NCBI RefSeq assembly: GCF_963576545.1
Contig: NW_026870465.1
Location: 496,001-560,000, forward strand
Length of the DNA: 64,000 nt
Reading direction: 5' to 3'
From: Limanda limanda
Taxonomy: Eukaryota > Chordata > Actinopteri > Pleuronectiformes > Pleuronectidae
Each line of letters begins with the position of its first letter. Positions within the stretch are counted from its first letter, which is position 1. A program made the translations under genes and the position numbers. The notes under the pieces were generated by a model. The model worked only from the letters and a program-made list of their open reading frames with translations. It searched no databases and was not told the DNA's origin. Of the stretch, positions 35,537 to 50,000 are shown one piece after another.

Positions 35537-38500
35537 CAAGTAGGCTCTACCCCCACTAAATGGGGTAGCGCGCATCGATCGGTACCATCCTTGAGCTTCT
35601 CCGACTTTCGGAAGGGTTAGGGTTAGGGTTAGGGATGAAAGCACATAGGAGAAAGAGATATTCTTGAATAACTTTTTTTGTGAAGGTCGGAGAGACTTGC
35701 AAGTAGGCTCTACCCCCACTAAATGGGGTAGCGCGCATCGATCGGTACCATCCTTGAGCTTCTCCGACTTTCGGAAGGGTTAGGGTTAGGGTTAGGGATG
35801 AAAGCACATAGGAGAAAGAGATATTCTTGAATAACTTTTTTTGTGAAGGTCGGAGAGACTTGCAAGTAGGCTCTACCCCCACTAAATGGGGTTGCGCGCA
35901 TCGATCGGTACCATCCTTGAGCTTCTCCGACTTTCGGAAGGGTTAGGGTTAGGGTTAGGGATGAAAGCACATAGGAGAAAGAGATATTCTTGAATAACTT
36001 TTTTTGTGAAGGTCGGAGAGACTTGGAAAGTGGTTGCATCTGGACTAATTTGGGTCCTGCGGATCGATTGGTACCATCCCCGAGCTTGTACGACCTTCGG
36101 AAGAGGTCGACCGACGAAATTCCCCCAAATCTGAGGAGATATTCTTGAATAACTTTTTTTGTGAAGGTCGGAGAGACTTGCAAGTAGGCTCTACCCCCAC
36201 TAAATGGGGTAGCGCGCATCGATCGGTACCATCCTTGAGCTTCTCCGACTTTCGGAAGGGTTAGGGTTAGGGTTAGGGATGAAAGCACATAGGAGAAAGA
36301 GATATTCTTGAATAACTTTTTTTGTGAAGGTCGGAGAGACTTGCAAGTAGGCTCTACCCCCACTAAATGGGGTAGCACGCATCGATCGGTACCATCCTTG
36401 AGCTTCTCAGACTTTCGGAAGGGTTAGGGTTAGGGTTAGGGATGAAAGCACATAGGAGAAAGAGATATTCTTGAATAACTTTTTTTGTGAAGGTCGGAGA
36501 GACTTGGAAAGTGGTTGCATCTGGACTAATTTGGGTCCTGCGGATCGATTGGTACCATCCCCGAGCTTGTACGACCTTCGGAAGAGGTCGACCGACGAAA
36601 TTCCCCCAAATCTGAGGAGATATTCTTGAATAACTGTTTTTGTGAAGGACGGAGAGACTTGCAAGTAGGCTCTACCCCCACTAAATGGGGTAGCGCGCAT
36701 CGATCGGTACCATCCTTGAGCTTCTCCGACTTTCGGAAGGGTTAGGGTTAGGGTTAGGGATGAAAGCACATAGGAGAAAGAGATATTCTTGAATAACTTT
36801 TTTTGTGAAGGTCGGAGAGACTTGCAAGTAGGCTCTACCCCCACTAAATGGGGTTGCGCGCATCGATCGGTACCATCCTTGAGCTTCTCCGACTTTCGGA
36901 AGGGTTAGGGTTAGGGTTAGGGATGAAAGCACATAGGAGAAAGAGATATTCTTGAATAACTTTTTTTGTGAAGGTCAGAGAGACTTGGAAAGTGGTTGCA
37001 TCTGGACTAATTTGGGTCCTGCGGATCGATTGGTACCATCCCCGAGCTTGTACAACCTTCGGAAGAGGTCGACCGACGAAATTCCCCCAAATCTGAGGAG
37101 ATATTCTTGAATAACTTTTTTTGTGAAGGTCGGAGAGACTTGCAAGTAGGCTCTACCCCCACTAAATGGGGTAGCGCGCATCGATCGGTACCATCCTTGA
37201 GCTTCTCCGACTTTCGGAAGGGTTAGGGTTAGGGTTAGGGATGAAAGCACATAGGAGAAAGAGATATTCTTGAATAACTTTTTTTGTGAAGGTCGGAGAG
37301 ACTTGCAAGTAGGCTCTACCCCCACTAAATGGGGTAGCGCGCATCGATCGGTACCATCATTGAGCTTCTCCGACTTTCGGAAGGGTTAGGGTTAGGGTTA
37401 GGGATGAAAGCACATAGGAGAAAGAGATATTCTTGAATAACTTTTTTTGTGAAGGTCGGAGAGACTTGGAAAGTGGTTGCATCTGGACTAATTTGGGTCC
37501 TGCGGATCGATTGGTACCATCCTTGAGCTTGTACGACCTTCGGAAGAGGTCGACCGACGAAATTCCCCCAAATCTGAGGAGATATTCTTGAATAACTTTT
37601 TTTGTGAAGGTCGGAGAGACTTGCAAGTAGGCTCTACCCCCACTAAATGGGGTAGCGCGCATCGATCGGTACCATCCTTGAGCTTCTCCGACTTTCGGAA
37701 GGGTTAGGGTTAGGGTTAGGGATGAAAGCACATAGGAGAAAGAGATATTCTTGAATAACTTTTTTTGTGAAGGTCGGAGAGACTTGCAAGTAGGCTCTAC
37801 CCCCACTAAATGGGGTTGCGCGCATCGATCGGTACCATCCTTGAGCTTCTCCGACTTTCGGAAGGGTTAGGGTTAGGGATGAAAGCACATAGGAGAAAGA
37901 GATATTCTTGAATAACTTTTTTTGTGAAGGTCGGAGAGACTTGGAAAGTGGTTGCATCTGGACTAATTTGGGTCCTGCGGATCGATTGGTACCATCCCCG
38001 AGCTTGTACGACCTTCGGAAGAGGTCGACCGACGAAATTCCCCCAAATCTGAGGAGATATTCTTGAATAACTTTTTTTGTGAAGGTCGGAGAGACTTGCA
38101 AGTAGGCTCTACCCCCACTAAATGGGGTAGCGCGCATCGATCGGTACCATCCTTGAGCTTCTCCGACTTTCGGAAGGGTTAGGGTTAGGGTTAGGGATGA
38201 AAGCACATAGGAGAAAGAGATATTCTTGAATAACTTTTTTTGTGAAGGTCGGAGAGACTTGCAAGTAGGCTCTACCCCCACTAAATGGGGTTGCGCGCAT
38301 CGATCGGTACCATCCTTGAGCTTCTCCGACTTTCGGAAGGGTTAGGGTTAGGGTTAGGGATGAAAGCACATAGGAGAAAGAGATATTCTTGAATAACTTT
38401 TTTTGTGAAGGTCGGAGAGACTTGGAAAGTGGTTGCATCTGGACTAATTTGGGTCCTGCGGATCGATTGGTACCATCCCCGAGCTTGTACAACCTTCGGA

Positions 38501-40503
38501 AGAGGTCGACCGACGAAATTCCCCCAAATCTGAGGAGATATTCTTGAATAACTTTTTTTGTGAAGGTCGGAGAGACTTGCAAGTAGGCTCTACCCCCACT
38601 AAATGGGGTAGCGCGCATCGATCGGTACCATCCTTGAGCTTCTCCGACTTTCGGAAGGGTTAGGGTTAGGGTTAGGGATGAAAGCACATAGGAGAAAGAG
38701 ATATTCTTGAATAACTTTTTTTGTGAAGGTCGGAGAGACTTGCAAGTAGGCTCTACCCCCACTAAATGGGGTAGCGCGCATCGATCGGTACCATCCTTGA
38801 GCTTCTCCGACTTTCGGAAGGGTTAGGGTTAGGGTTAGGGATGAAAGCACATAGGAGAAAGAGATATTCTTGAATAACTTTTTTTGTGAAGGTCGGAGAG
38901 ACTTGGAAAGTGGTTGCATCTGGACTAATTTGGGTCCTGCGGATCGATTGGTACCATCCCCGAGCTTGTACGACCTTCGGAAGAGGTCGACCGACGAAAT
39001 TCCCCCAAATCTGAGGAGATATTCTTGAATAACTTTTTTTGTGAAGGTCGGAGAGACTTGCAAGTAGGCTCTACCCCCACTAAATGGGGTAGCGCGCATC
39101 GATCGGTACCATCCTTGAGCTTCTCCGACTTTCGGAAGGGTTAGGGTTAGGGTTAGGGATGAAAGCACATAGGAGAAAGAGATATTCTTGAATAACTTTT
39201 TTTTTGAAGGTCGGAGAGACTTGCAAGTAGGCTCTACCCCCACTAAATGGGGTTGCGCGCATCGATCGGTACCATCCTTGAGCTTCTCCGACTTTCGGAA
39301 GGGTTAGGGTTAGGGTTAGGGATGAAAGCACATAGGAGAAAGAGATATTCTTGAATAACTTTTTTTGTGAAGGTCGGAGAGACTTGGAAAGTGGTTGCAT
39401 CTGGACTAATTTGGGTCCTGCGGATCGATTGGTACCATCCCCGAGCTTGTACAACCTTCGGAAGAGGTCGACCGACGAAATTCCCCCAAATCTGAGGAGA
39501 TATTCTTGAATAACTTTTTTTGTGAAGGTCGGAGAGACTTGCAAGTAGGCTCTACCCCCACTAAATGGGGTAGCGCGCATCGATCGGTACCATCCTTGAG
39601 CTTCTCCGACTTTCGGAAGGGTTAGGGTTAGGGTTAGGGATGAAAGCACATAGGAGAAAGAGATATTCTTGAATAACTTTTTTTGTGAAGGTCGGAGAGA
39701 CTTGCAAGTAGGCTCTACCCCCACTAAATGGGGTTGCGCGCATCGATCGGTACCATCCTTGAGCTTCTCCGACTTTCGGAAGGGTTAGGGTTAGGGTTAG
39801 GGATGAAAGCACATAGGAGAAAGAGATATTCTTGAATAACTTTTTTTGTGAAGGTCGGAGAGACTTGGAAAGTGGTTGCATCTGGACTAATTTGGGTCCT
39901 GCGGATCGATTGGTACCATCCCCGAGCTTGTACAACCTTCGGAAGAGGTCGACCGACGAAATTCCCCCAAATCTGAGGAGATATTCTTGAATAACTTTTT
40001 TTGTGAAGGTCGGAGAGACTTGCAAGTAGGCTCTACCCCCACTAAATGGGGTAGCGCGCATCGATCGGTACCATCCTTGAGCTTCTCCGACTTTCGGAAG
40101 GGTTAGGGTTAGGGTTAGGGATGAAAGCACATAGGAGAAAGAGATATTCTTGAATAACTTTTTTTGTGAAGGTCGGAGAGACTTGCAAGTAGGCTCTACC
40201 CCCACTAAATGGGGTAGCGCGCATCGATCGGTACCATCCTTGAGCTTCTCCGACTTTCGGAAGGGTTAGGGTTAGGGTTAGGGATGAAAGCACATAGGAG
40301 AAAGAGATATTCTTGAATAACTTTTTTTGTGAAGGTCGGAGAGACTTGGAAAGTGGTTGCATCTGGACTAATTTGGGTCCTGCGGATCGATTGGTACCAT
40401 CCCCGAGCTTGTACGACCTTCGGAAGAGGTCGACCGACGAAATTCCCCCAAATCTGAGGAGATATTCTTGAATAACTTTTTTTGTGAAGGTCGGAGAGAC
40501 TTG
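35537..40503 (+). repeat. AAB array with a 5758-bp-offset duplicate
   Basis: Starts AAA B, then AAB with B units at 36026, 36507, 36988, 37469, 37944, 38425, 38906, 39387, 39868 and 40349. One interval is 475 because A 37787 is short. About 35700-37623 copies 29942-31865: GGTAGCACGC with TTCTCAGAC is in A 36344 and AACTGTTTTTG with AAGGACGG in B 36507. TACAACC appears in B 36988, 38425, 39387 and 39868. From B 37944 on the run is regular. Confidence 0.9.
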
Positions 40504-43500
40504 CAAGTAGGCTCTACCCCCACTAAATGGGGTAGCGCGCATCGATCGGTACCATCCTTGAGCTTCTCCGACTTTCGGAAGGGTTAGGGTTAGGGTTAGG
40601 GATGAAAGCACATAGGAGAAAGAGATATTCTTGAATAACTTTTTTTTTGAAGGTCGGAGAGACTTGCAAGTAGGCTCTACCCCCACTAAATGGGGTTGCG
40701 CGCATCGATCGGTACCATCCTTGAGCTTCTCCGACTTTCGGAAGGGTTAGGGTTAGGGTTAGGGATGAAAGCACATAGGAGAAAGAGATATTCTTGAATA
40801 ACTTTTTTTGTGAAGGTCGGAGAGACTTGGAAAGTGGTTGCATCTGGACTAATTTGGGTCCTGCGGATCGATTGGTACCATCCCCGAGCTTGTACAACCT
40901 TCGGAAGAGGTCGACCGACGAAATTCCCCCAAATCTGAGGAGATATTCTTGAATAACTTTTTTTGTGAAGGTCGGAGAGACTTGCAAGTAGGCTCTACCC
41001 CCACTAAATGGGGTAGCGCGCATCGATCGGTACCATCCTTGAGCTTCTCCGACTTTCGGAAGGGTTAGGGTTAGGGTTAGGGATGAAAGCACATAGGAGA
41101 AAGAGATATTCTTGAATAACTTTTTTTGTGAAGGTCGGAGAGACTTGGAAAGTGGTTGCATCTGGACTAATTTGGGTCCTGCGGATCGATTAATACCATC
41201 CCCGAGCTTGTACGACCTTCGGAAGAGGTCGACCGACGAAATTCCCCCAAATCTGAGGAGATATTCTTGAATAACTTTTTTTGTGAAGGTCGGAAAGACT
41301 TGCAAGTAGGCTCTACCCCCACTAAATGGGGTAGCGCGCATCGATCGGTACCATCCTTGAGCTTCTCCGACTTTCGGAAGGGTTAGGGTTAGGGATGAAA
41401 GCACATAGGAGAAAGAGATATTCTTGAATAACTTTTTTTGTGAAGGTCGGAGAGACTTGCAAGTAGGCTCTACCCCCACTAAATGGGGTTGCGCGCATCG
41501 ATCGGTACCATCCTTGAGCTTCTCCGACTTTCGGAAGGGTTAGGGTTAGGGTTAGGGATGAAAGCACATAGGAGAAAGAGATATTCTTGAATAACTTTTT
41601 TTGTGAAGGTCGGAGAGACTTGGAAAGTGGTTGCATCTGGACTAATTTGGGTCCTGCGGATCGATTGGTACCATCCCCGAGCTTGTACAACCTTCGGAAG
41701 AGGTCGACCGACGAAATTACCCCAAATCTGAGGAGATATTCTTGAATAACTTTTTTTGTGAAGGTCGGAGAGACTTGCAAGTAGGCTCTACCCCCACTAA
41801 ATGAGGTAGCGCGCATCGATCGGTACCATCCTTGAGCTTCTCCGACTTTCGGAAGGGTTAGGGTTAGGGTTAGGGATGAAAGCACATAGGAGAAAGAGAT
41901 ATTCTTGAATAACTTTTTTTGTGAAGGTCGGAGAGACTTGGAAAGTGGTTGCATCTGGACTAATTTGGGTCCTGCGGATCGATTGGTACCATCCCCGAGC
42001 TTGTACGACCTTCGGAAGAGGTCGACCGACGAAATTCCCCCAAATCTGAGGAGATATTCTTGAATAACTTTTTTTTTGAAGGTCGGAGAGACTTGCAAGT
42101 AGGCTCTACCCCCACTAAATGGGGTAGCGCGCATCGATCGGTACCATCCTTGAGCTTCTCCGACTTTCGGAAGGGTTAGGGTTAGGGTTAGGGATGAAAG
42201 CACATAGGAGAAAGAGATATTCTTGAATAACCTTTTTTGTGAAGGTCGGAGAGACTTGCAAGTAGGCTCTACCCCCACTAAATGGGGTTGCGCGCATCGA
42301 TCGGTACCATCCTTGAGCTTCTCCGACTTTCGGAAGGGTTAGGGTTAGGGTTAGGGATGAAAGCACATAGGAGAAAGAGATATTCTTGAATAACTTTTTT
42401 TGTGAAGGTCGGAGAGACTTGGAAAGTGGTTGCATCTGGACTAATTTGGGTCCTGCGGATCGATTGGTACCATCCCCGAGCTTGTACGACCTTCGGAAGA
42501 GGTCGACCGACGAAATTCCCCCAAATCTGAGGAGATATTCTTGAATAACTTTTTTTGTGAAGGTCGGAGAGACTTGCAAGTAGGCTCTACCCCCACTAAA
42601 TGGGGTAGCGCGCATCGATCGGTACCATCCTTGAGCTTCTCCGACTTTCGGAAGGGTTAGGGTTAGGGTTAGGGATGAAAGCACATAGGAGAAAGAGATA
42701 TTCTTGAATAACTTTTTTTGTGAAGGTCGGAGAGACTTGCAAGTAGGCTCTACCCCCACTAAATGGGGTTGCGCGCATCGATCGGTACCATCCTTGAGCT
42801 TCTCCGACTTTCGGAAGGGTTAGGGTTAGGGTTAGGGATGAAAGCACATAGGAGAAAGAGATATTCTTGAATAACTTTTTTTGTGAAGGTCGGAGAGACT
42901 TGGAAAGTGGTTGCATCTGGACTAATTTGGGTCCTGCGGATCGATTGGTACCATCCCCGAGCTTGTACAACCTTCGGAAGAGGTCGACCGACGAAATTCC
43001 CCCAAATCTGAGGAGATATTCTTGAATAACTTTTTTTGTGAAGGTCGGAGAGACTTGCAAGTAGGCTCTACCCCCACTAAATGGGGTAGCGCGCATCGAT
43101 CGGTACCATCCTTGAGCTTCTCCGACTTTCGGAAGGGTTAGGGTTAGGGTTAGGGATGAAAGCACATAGGAGAAAGAGATATTCTTGAATAACTTTTTTT
43201 GTGAAGGTCGGAGAGACTTGGAAAGTGGTTGCATCTGGACTAATTTGGGTCCTGCGGATCGATTAATACCATCCCCGAGCTTGTACGACCTTCGAAAGAG
43301 GTCGACCGACGAAATTCCCCCAAATCTGAGGAGATATTCTTGAATAACTTTTTTTGTGAAGGTCGGAGAGACTTGCAAGTAGGCTCTACCCCCACTAAAT
43401 GGGGTAGCGCGCATCGATCGGTACCATCCTTGAGCTTCTCCGACTTTCGGAAGGGTTAGGGTTAGGGTTAGGGATGAAAGCACATAGGAGAAAGAGATAT

Positions 43501-46500
43501 TCTTGAATAACTTTTTTTGTGAAGGTCGGAGAGACTTGCAAGTAGGCTCTACCCCCACTAAATGGGGTTGCGCGCATCGATCGGTACCATCCTTGAGCTT
43601 CTCCGACTTTCGGAAGGGTTAGGGTTAGGGATGAAAGCACATAGGAGAAAGAGATATTCTTGAATAACTTTTTTTGTGAAGGTCGGAGAGACTTGGAAAG
43701 TGGTTGCATCTGGACTAATTTGGGTCCTGCGGATCGATTGGTACCATCCCCGAGCTTGTACAACCTTCGAAAGAGGTCGACCGACGAAATTCCCCCAAAT
43801 CTGAGGAGATATTCTTGAATAACTTTTTTTGTGAAGGTCGGAGAGACTTGCAAGTAGGCTCTACCCCCACTAAATGGGGTAGCGCGCATCGATCGGTACC
43901 ATCGTTGAGCTTCTCCGACTTTCGGAAGGGTTAGGGTTAGGGTTAGGGATGAAAGCACATAGGAGAAAGAGATATTCTTGAATAACCTTTTTTGTGAAGG
44001 TCGGAGAGACTTGCAAGTAGGCTCTACCCCCACTAAATGGGGTTGCGCGCATCGATCGGTACCATCCTTGAGCTTCTCCGACTTTCGGAAGGGTTAGGGT
44101 TAGGGTTAGGGATGAAAGCACATAGGAGAAAGAGATATTCTTGAATAACTTTTTTTGTGAAGGTCGGAGAGACTTGGAAAGTGGTTGCATCTGGACTAAT
44201 TTGGGTCCTGCGGATCGATTGGTACCATCCCCGAGCTTGTACGACCTTCGGAAGAGGTCGACCGACGAAATTCCCCCAAATCTGAGGAGATATTCTTGAA
44301 TAACTTTTTTTGTGAAGGTCGGAGAGACTTGCAAGTAGGCTCTACCCCCACTAAATGGGGTAGCGCGCATCGATCGGTACCATCCTTGAGCTTCTCCGAC
44401 TTTCGGAAGGGTTAGGGTTAGGGTTAGGGATGAAAGCACATAGGAGAAAGAGATATTCTTGAATAACTTTTTTTGTGAAGGTCGGAGAGACTTGCAAGTA
44501 GGCTCTACCCCCACTAAATGGGGTAGCGCGCATCGATCGGTACCATCCTTGAGCTTCTCCGACTTTCGGAAGGGTTAGGGTTAGGGTTAGGGATGAAAGC
44601 ACATAGGAGAAAGAGATATTCTTGAATAACTTTTTTTTTGAAGGTCGGAGAGACTTGCAAGTAGGCTCTACCCCCACTAAATGGGGTTGCGCGCATCGAT
44701 CGGTACCATCCTTGAGCTTCTCCGACTTTCGGAAGGGTTAGGGTTAGGGTTAGGGATGAAAGCACATAGGAGAAAGAGATATTCTTGAATAACTTTTTTT
44801 GTGAAGGTCGGAGAGACTTGGAAAGTGGTTGCATCTGGACTAATTTGGGTCCTGCGGATCGATTGGTACCATCCCCGAGCTTGTACAACCTTCGGAAGAG
44901 GTCGACCGACGAAATTCCCCCAAATCTGAGGAGATATTCTTGAATAACTTTTTTTGTGAAGGTCGGAGAGACTTGCAAGTAGGCTCTACCCCCACTAAAT
45001 GGGGTAGCGCGCATCGATCGGTACCATCCTTGAGCTTCTCCGACTTTCGGAAGGGTTAGGGTTAGGGTTAGGGATGAAAGCACATAGGAGAAAGAGATAT
45101 TCTTGAATAACTTTTTTTGTGAAGGTCGGAGAGACTTGGAAAGTGGTTGCATCTGGACTAATTTGGGTCCTGCGGATCGATTAATACCATCCCCGAGCTT
45201 GTACGACCTTCGGAAGAGGTCGACCGACGAAATTCCCCCAAATCTGAGGAGATATTCTTGAATAACTTTTTTTGTGAAGGTCGGAAAGACTTGCAAGTAG
45301 GCTCTACCCCCACTAAATGGGGTAGCGCGCATCGATCGGTACCATCCTTGAGCTTCTCCGACTTTCGGAAGGGTTAGGGTTAGGGATGAAAGCACATAGG
45401 AGAAAGAGATATTCTTGAATAACTTTTTTTGTGAAGGTCGGAGAGACTTGCAAGTAGGCTCTACCCCCACTAAATGGGGTTGCGCGCATCGATCGGTACC
45501 ATCCTTGAGCTTCTCCGACTTTCGGAAGGGTTAGGGTTAGGGTTAGGGATGAAAGCACATAGGAGAAAGAGATATTCTTGAATAACTTTTTTTGTGAAGG
45601 TCGGAGAGACTTGGAAAGTGGTTGCATCTGGACTAATTTGGGTCCTGCGGATCGATTGGTACCATCCCCGAGCTTGTACAACCTTCGGAAGAGGTCGACC
45701 GACGAAATTCCCCCAAATCTGAGGAGATATTCTTGAATAACTTTTTTTGTGAAGGTCGGAGAGACTTGCAAGTAGGCTCTACCCCCACTAAATGAGGTAG
45801 CGCGCATCGATCGGTACCATCCTTGAGCTTCTCCGACTTTCGGAAGGGTTAGGGTTAGGGTTAGGGATGAAAGCACATAGGAGAAAGAGATATTCTTGAA
45901 TAACTTTTTTTGTGAAGGTCGGAGAGACTTGGAAAGTGGTTGCATCTGGACTAATTTGGGTCCTGCGGATCGATTGGTACCATCCCCGAGCTTGTACGAC
46001 CTTCGGAAGAGGTCGACCGACGAAATTCCCCCAAATCTGAGGAGATATTCTTGAATAACTTTTTTTGTGAAGGTCGGAGAGACTTGCAAGTAGGCTCTAC
46101 CCCCACTAAATGGGGTAGCGCGCATCGATCGGTACCATCCTTGAGCTTCTCCGACTTTCGGAAGGGTTAGGGTTAGGGTTAGGGATGAAAGCACATAGGA
46201 GAAAGAGATATTCTTGAATAACCTTTTTTGTGAAGGTCGGAGAGACTTGCAAGTAGGCTCTACCCCCACTAAATGGGGTTGCGCGCATCGATCGGTACCA
46301 TCCTTGAGCTTCTCCGACTTTCGGAAGGGTTAGGGTTAGGGTTAGGGATGAAAGCACATAGGAGAAAGAGATATTCTTGAATAACTTTTTTTGTGAAGGT
46401 CGGAGAGACTTGGAAAGTGGTTGCATCTGGACTAATTTGGGTCCTGCGGATCGATTGGTACCATCCCCGAGCTTGTACGACCTTCGGAAGAGGTCGACCG

Positions 46501-47042
46501 ACGAAATTCCCCCAAATCTGAGGAGATATTCTTGAATAACTTTTTTTGTGAAGGTCGGAGAGACTTGCAAGTAGGCTCTACCCCCACTAAATGGGGTAGC
46601 GCGCATCGATCGGTACCATCCTTGAGCTTCTCCGACTTTCGGAAGGGTTAGGGTTAGGGTTAGGGATGAAAGCACATAGGAGAAAGAGATATTCTTGAAT
46701 AACTTTTTTTGTGAAGGTCGGAGAGACTTGCAAGTAGGCTCTACCCCCACTAAATGGGGTTGCGCGCATCGATCGGTACCATCCTTGAGCTTCTCCGACT
46801 TTCGGAAGGGTTAGGGTTAGGGATGAAAGCACATAGGAGAAAGAGATATTCTTGAATAACTTTTTTTGTGAAGGTCGGAGAGACTTGGAAAGTGGTTGCA
46901 TCTGGACTAATTTGGGTCCTGCGGATCGATTGGTACCATCCCCGAGCTTGTACGACCTTCGGAAGAGGTCGACCGACGAAATTCCCCCAAATCTGAGGAG
47001 ATATTCTTGAATAACTTTTTTTGTGAAGGTCGGAGAGACTTG
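40504..47042 (+). repeat. 6539-bp higher-order block, left copy
   Basis: The block has 41 monomers (26 A, 15 B; four A are short), whose lengths sum to 6539. It has two parts, 40504-44494 (3991 bp) and 44495-47042 (2548 bp), which share about their first 2.2 kb. Shared markers are ATTAATACC (B 41148 and 45139), GTCGGAAAGAC at the end of those B units, AATGAGGTAG (A 41778 and 45769) and AACCTTTTTTG (A 42096 and 46087). ACGAAATTACC in B 41623 is not in the second part. Confidence 0.93.
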
Positions 47043-50000
47043 CAAGTAGGCTCTACCCCCACTAAATGGGGTAGCGCGCATCGATCGGTACCATCCTTGA
47101 GCTTCTCCGACTTTCGGAAGGGTTAGGGTTAGGGTTAGGGATGAAAGCACATAGGAGAAAGAGATATTCTTGAATAACTTTTTTTTTGAAGGTCGGAGAG
47201 ACTTGCAAGTAGGCTCTACCCCCACTAAATGGGGTTGCGCGCATCGATCGGTACCATCCTTGAGCTTCTCCGACTTTCGGAAGGGTTAGGGTTAGGGTTA
47301 GGGATGAAAGCACATAGGAGAAAGAGATATTCTTGAATAACTTTTTTTGTGAAGGTCGGAGAGACTTGGAAAGTGGTTGCATCTGGACTAATTTGGGTCC
47401 TGCGGATCGATTGGTACCATCCCCGAGCTTGTACAACCTTCGGAAGAGGTCGACCGACGAAATTCCCCCAAATCTGAGGAGATATTCTTGAATAACTTTT
47501 TTTGTGAAGGTCGGAGAGACTTGCAAGTAGGCTCTACCCCCACTAAATGGGGTAGCGCGCATCGATCGGTACCATCCTTGAGCTTCTCCGACTTTCGGAA
47601 GGGTTAGGGTTAGGGTTAGGGATGAAAGCACATAGGAGAAAGAGATATTCTTGAATAACTTTTTTTGTGAAGGTCGGAGAGACTTGGAAAGTGGTTGCAT
47701 CTGGACTAATTTGGGTCCTGCGGATCGATTAATACCATCCCCGAGCTTGTACGACCTTCGGAAGAGGTCGACCGACGAAATTCCCCCAAATCTGAGGAGA
47801 TATTCTTGAATAACTTTTTTTGTGAAGGTCGGAAAGACTTGCAAGTAGGCTCTACCCCCACTAAATGGGGTAGCGCGCATCGATCGGTACCATCCTTGAG
47901 CTTCTCCGACTTTCGGAAGGGTTAGGGTTAGGGATGAAAGCACATAGGAGAAAGAGATATTCTTGAATAACTTTTTTTGTGAAGGTCGGAGAGACTTGCA
48001 AGTAGGCTCTACCCCCACTAAATGGGGTTGCGCGCATCGATCGGTACCATCCTTGAGCTTCTCCGACTTTCGGAAGGGTTAGGGTTAGGGTTAGGGATGA
48101 AAGCACATAGGAGAAAGAGATATTCTTGAATAACTTTTTTTGTGAAGGTCGGAGAGACTTGGAAAGTGGTTGCATCTGGACTAATTTGGGTCCTGCGGAT
48201 CGATTGGTACCATCCCCGAGCTTGTACAACCTTCGGAAGAGGTCGACCGACGAAATTACCCCAAATCTGAGGAGATATTCTTGAATAACTTTTTTTGTGA
48301 AGGTCGGAGAGACTTGCAAGTAGGCTCTACCCCCACTAAATGAGGTAGCGCGCATCGATCGGTACCATCCTTGAGCTTCTCCGACTTTCGGAAGGGTTAG
48401 GGTTAGGGTTAGGGATGAAAGCACATAGGAGAAAGAGATATTCTTGAATAACTTTTTTTGTGAAGGTCGGAGAGACTTGGAAAGTGGTTGCATCTGGACT
48501 AATTTGGGTCCTGCTGATCGATTGGTACCATCCCCGAGCTTGTACGACCTTCGGAAGAGGTCGACCGACGAAATTCCCCCAAATCTGAGGAGATATTCTT
48601 GAATAACTTTTTTTTTGAAGGTCGGAGAGACTTGCAAGTAGGCTCTACCCCCACTAAATGGGGTAGCGCGCATCGATCGGTACCATCCTTGAGCTTCTCC
48701 GACTTTCGGAAGGGTTAGGGTTAGGGTTAGGGATGAAAGCACATAGGAGAAAGAGATATTCTTGAATAACCTTTTTTGTGAAGGTCGGAGAGACTTGCAA
48801 GTAGGCTCTACCCCCACTAAATGGGGTTGCGCGCATCGATCGGTACCATCCTTGAGCTTCTCCGACTTTCGGAAGGGTTAGGGTTAGGGTTAGGGATGAA
48901 AGCACATAGGAGAAAGAGATATTCTTGAATAACTTTTTTTGTGAAGGTCGGAGAGACTTGGAAAGTGGTTGCATCTGGACTAATTTGGGTCCTGCGGATC
49001 GATTGGTACCATCCCCGAGCTTGTACGACCTTCGGAAGAGGTCGACCGACGAAATTCCCCCAAATCTGAGGAGATATTCTTGAATAACTTTTTTTGTGAA
49101 GGTCGGAGAGACTTGCAAGTAGGCTCTACCCCCACTAAATGGGGTAGCGCGCATCGATCGGTACCATCCTTGAGCTTCTCCGACTTTCGGAAGGGTTAGG
49201 GTTAGGGTTAGGGATGAAAGCACATAGGAGAAAGAGATATTCTTGAATAACTTTTTTTGTGAAGGTCGGAGAGACTTGCAAGTAGGCTCTACCCCCACTA
49301 AATGGGGTTGCGCGCATCGATCGGTACCATCCTTGAGCTTCTCCGACTTTCGGAAGGGTTAGGGTTAGGGTTAGGGATGAAAGCACATAGGAGAAAGAGA
49401 TATTCTTGAATAACTTTTTTTGTGAAGGTCGGAGAGACTTGGAAAGTGGTTGCATCTGGACTAATTTGGGTCCTGCGGATCGATTGGTACCATCCCCGAG
49501 CTTGTACAACCTTCGGAAGAGGTCGACCGACGAAATTCCCCCAAATCTGAGGAGATATTCTTGAATAACTTTTTTTGTGAAGGTCGGAGAGACTTGCAAG
49601 TAGGCTCTACCCCCACTAAATGGGGTAGCGCGCATCAATCGGTACCATCCTTGAGCTTCTCCGACTTTCGGAAGGGTTAGGGTTAGGGTTAGGGATGAAA
49701 GCACATAGGAGAAAGAGATATTCTTGAATAACTTTTTTTGTGAAGGTCGGAGAGACTTGGAAAGTGGTTGCATCTGGACTAATTTGGGTCCTGCGGATCG
49801 ATTAATACCATCCCCGAGCTTGTACGACCTTCGAAAGAGGTCGACCGACGAAATTCCCCCAAATCTGAGGAGATATTCTTGAATAACTTTTTTTGTGAAG
49901 GTCGGAGAGACTTGCAAGTAGGCTCTACCCCCACTAAATGGGGTAGCGCGCATCGATCGGTACCATCCTTGAGCTTCTCCGACTTTCGGAAGGGTTAGGG

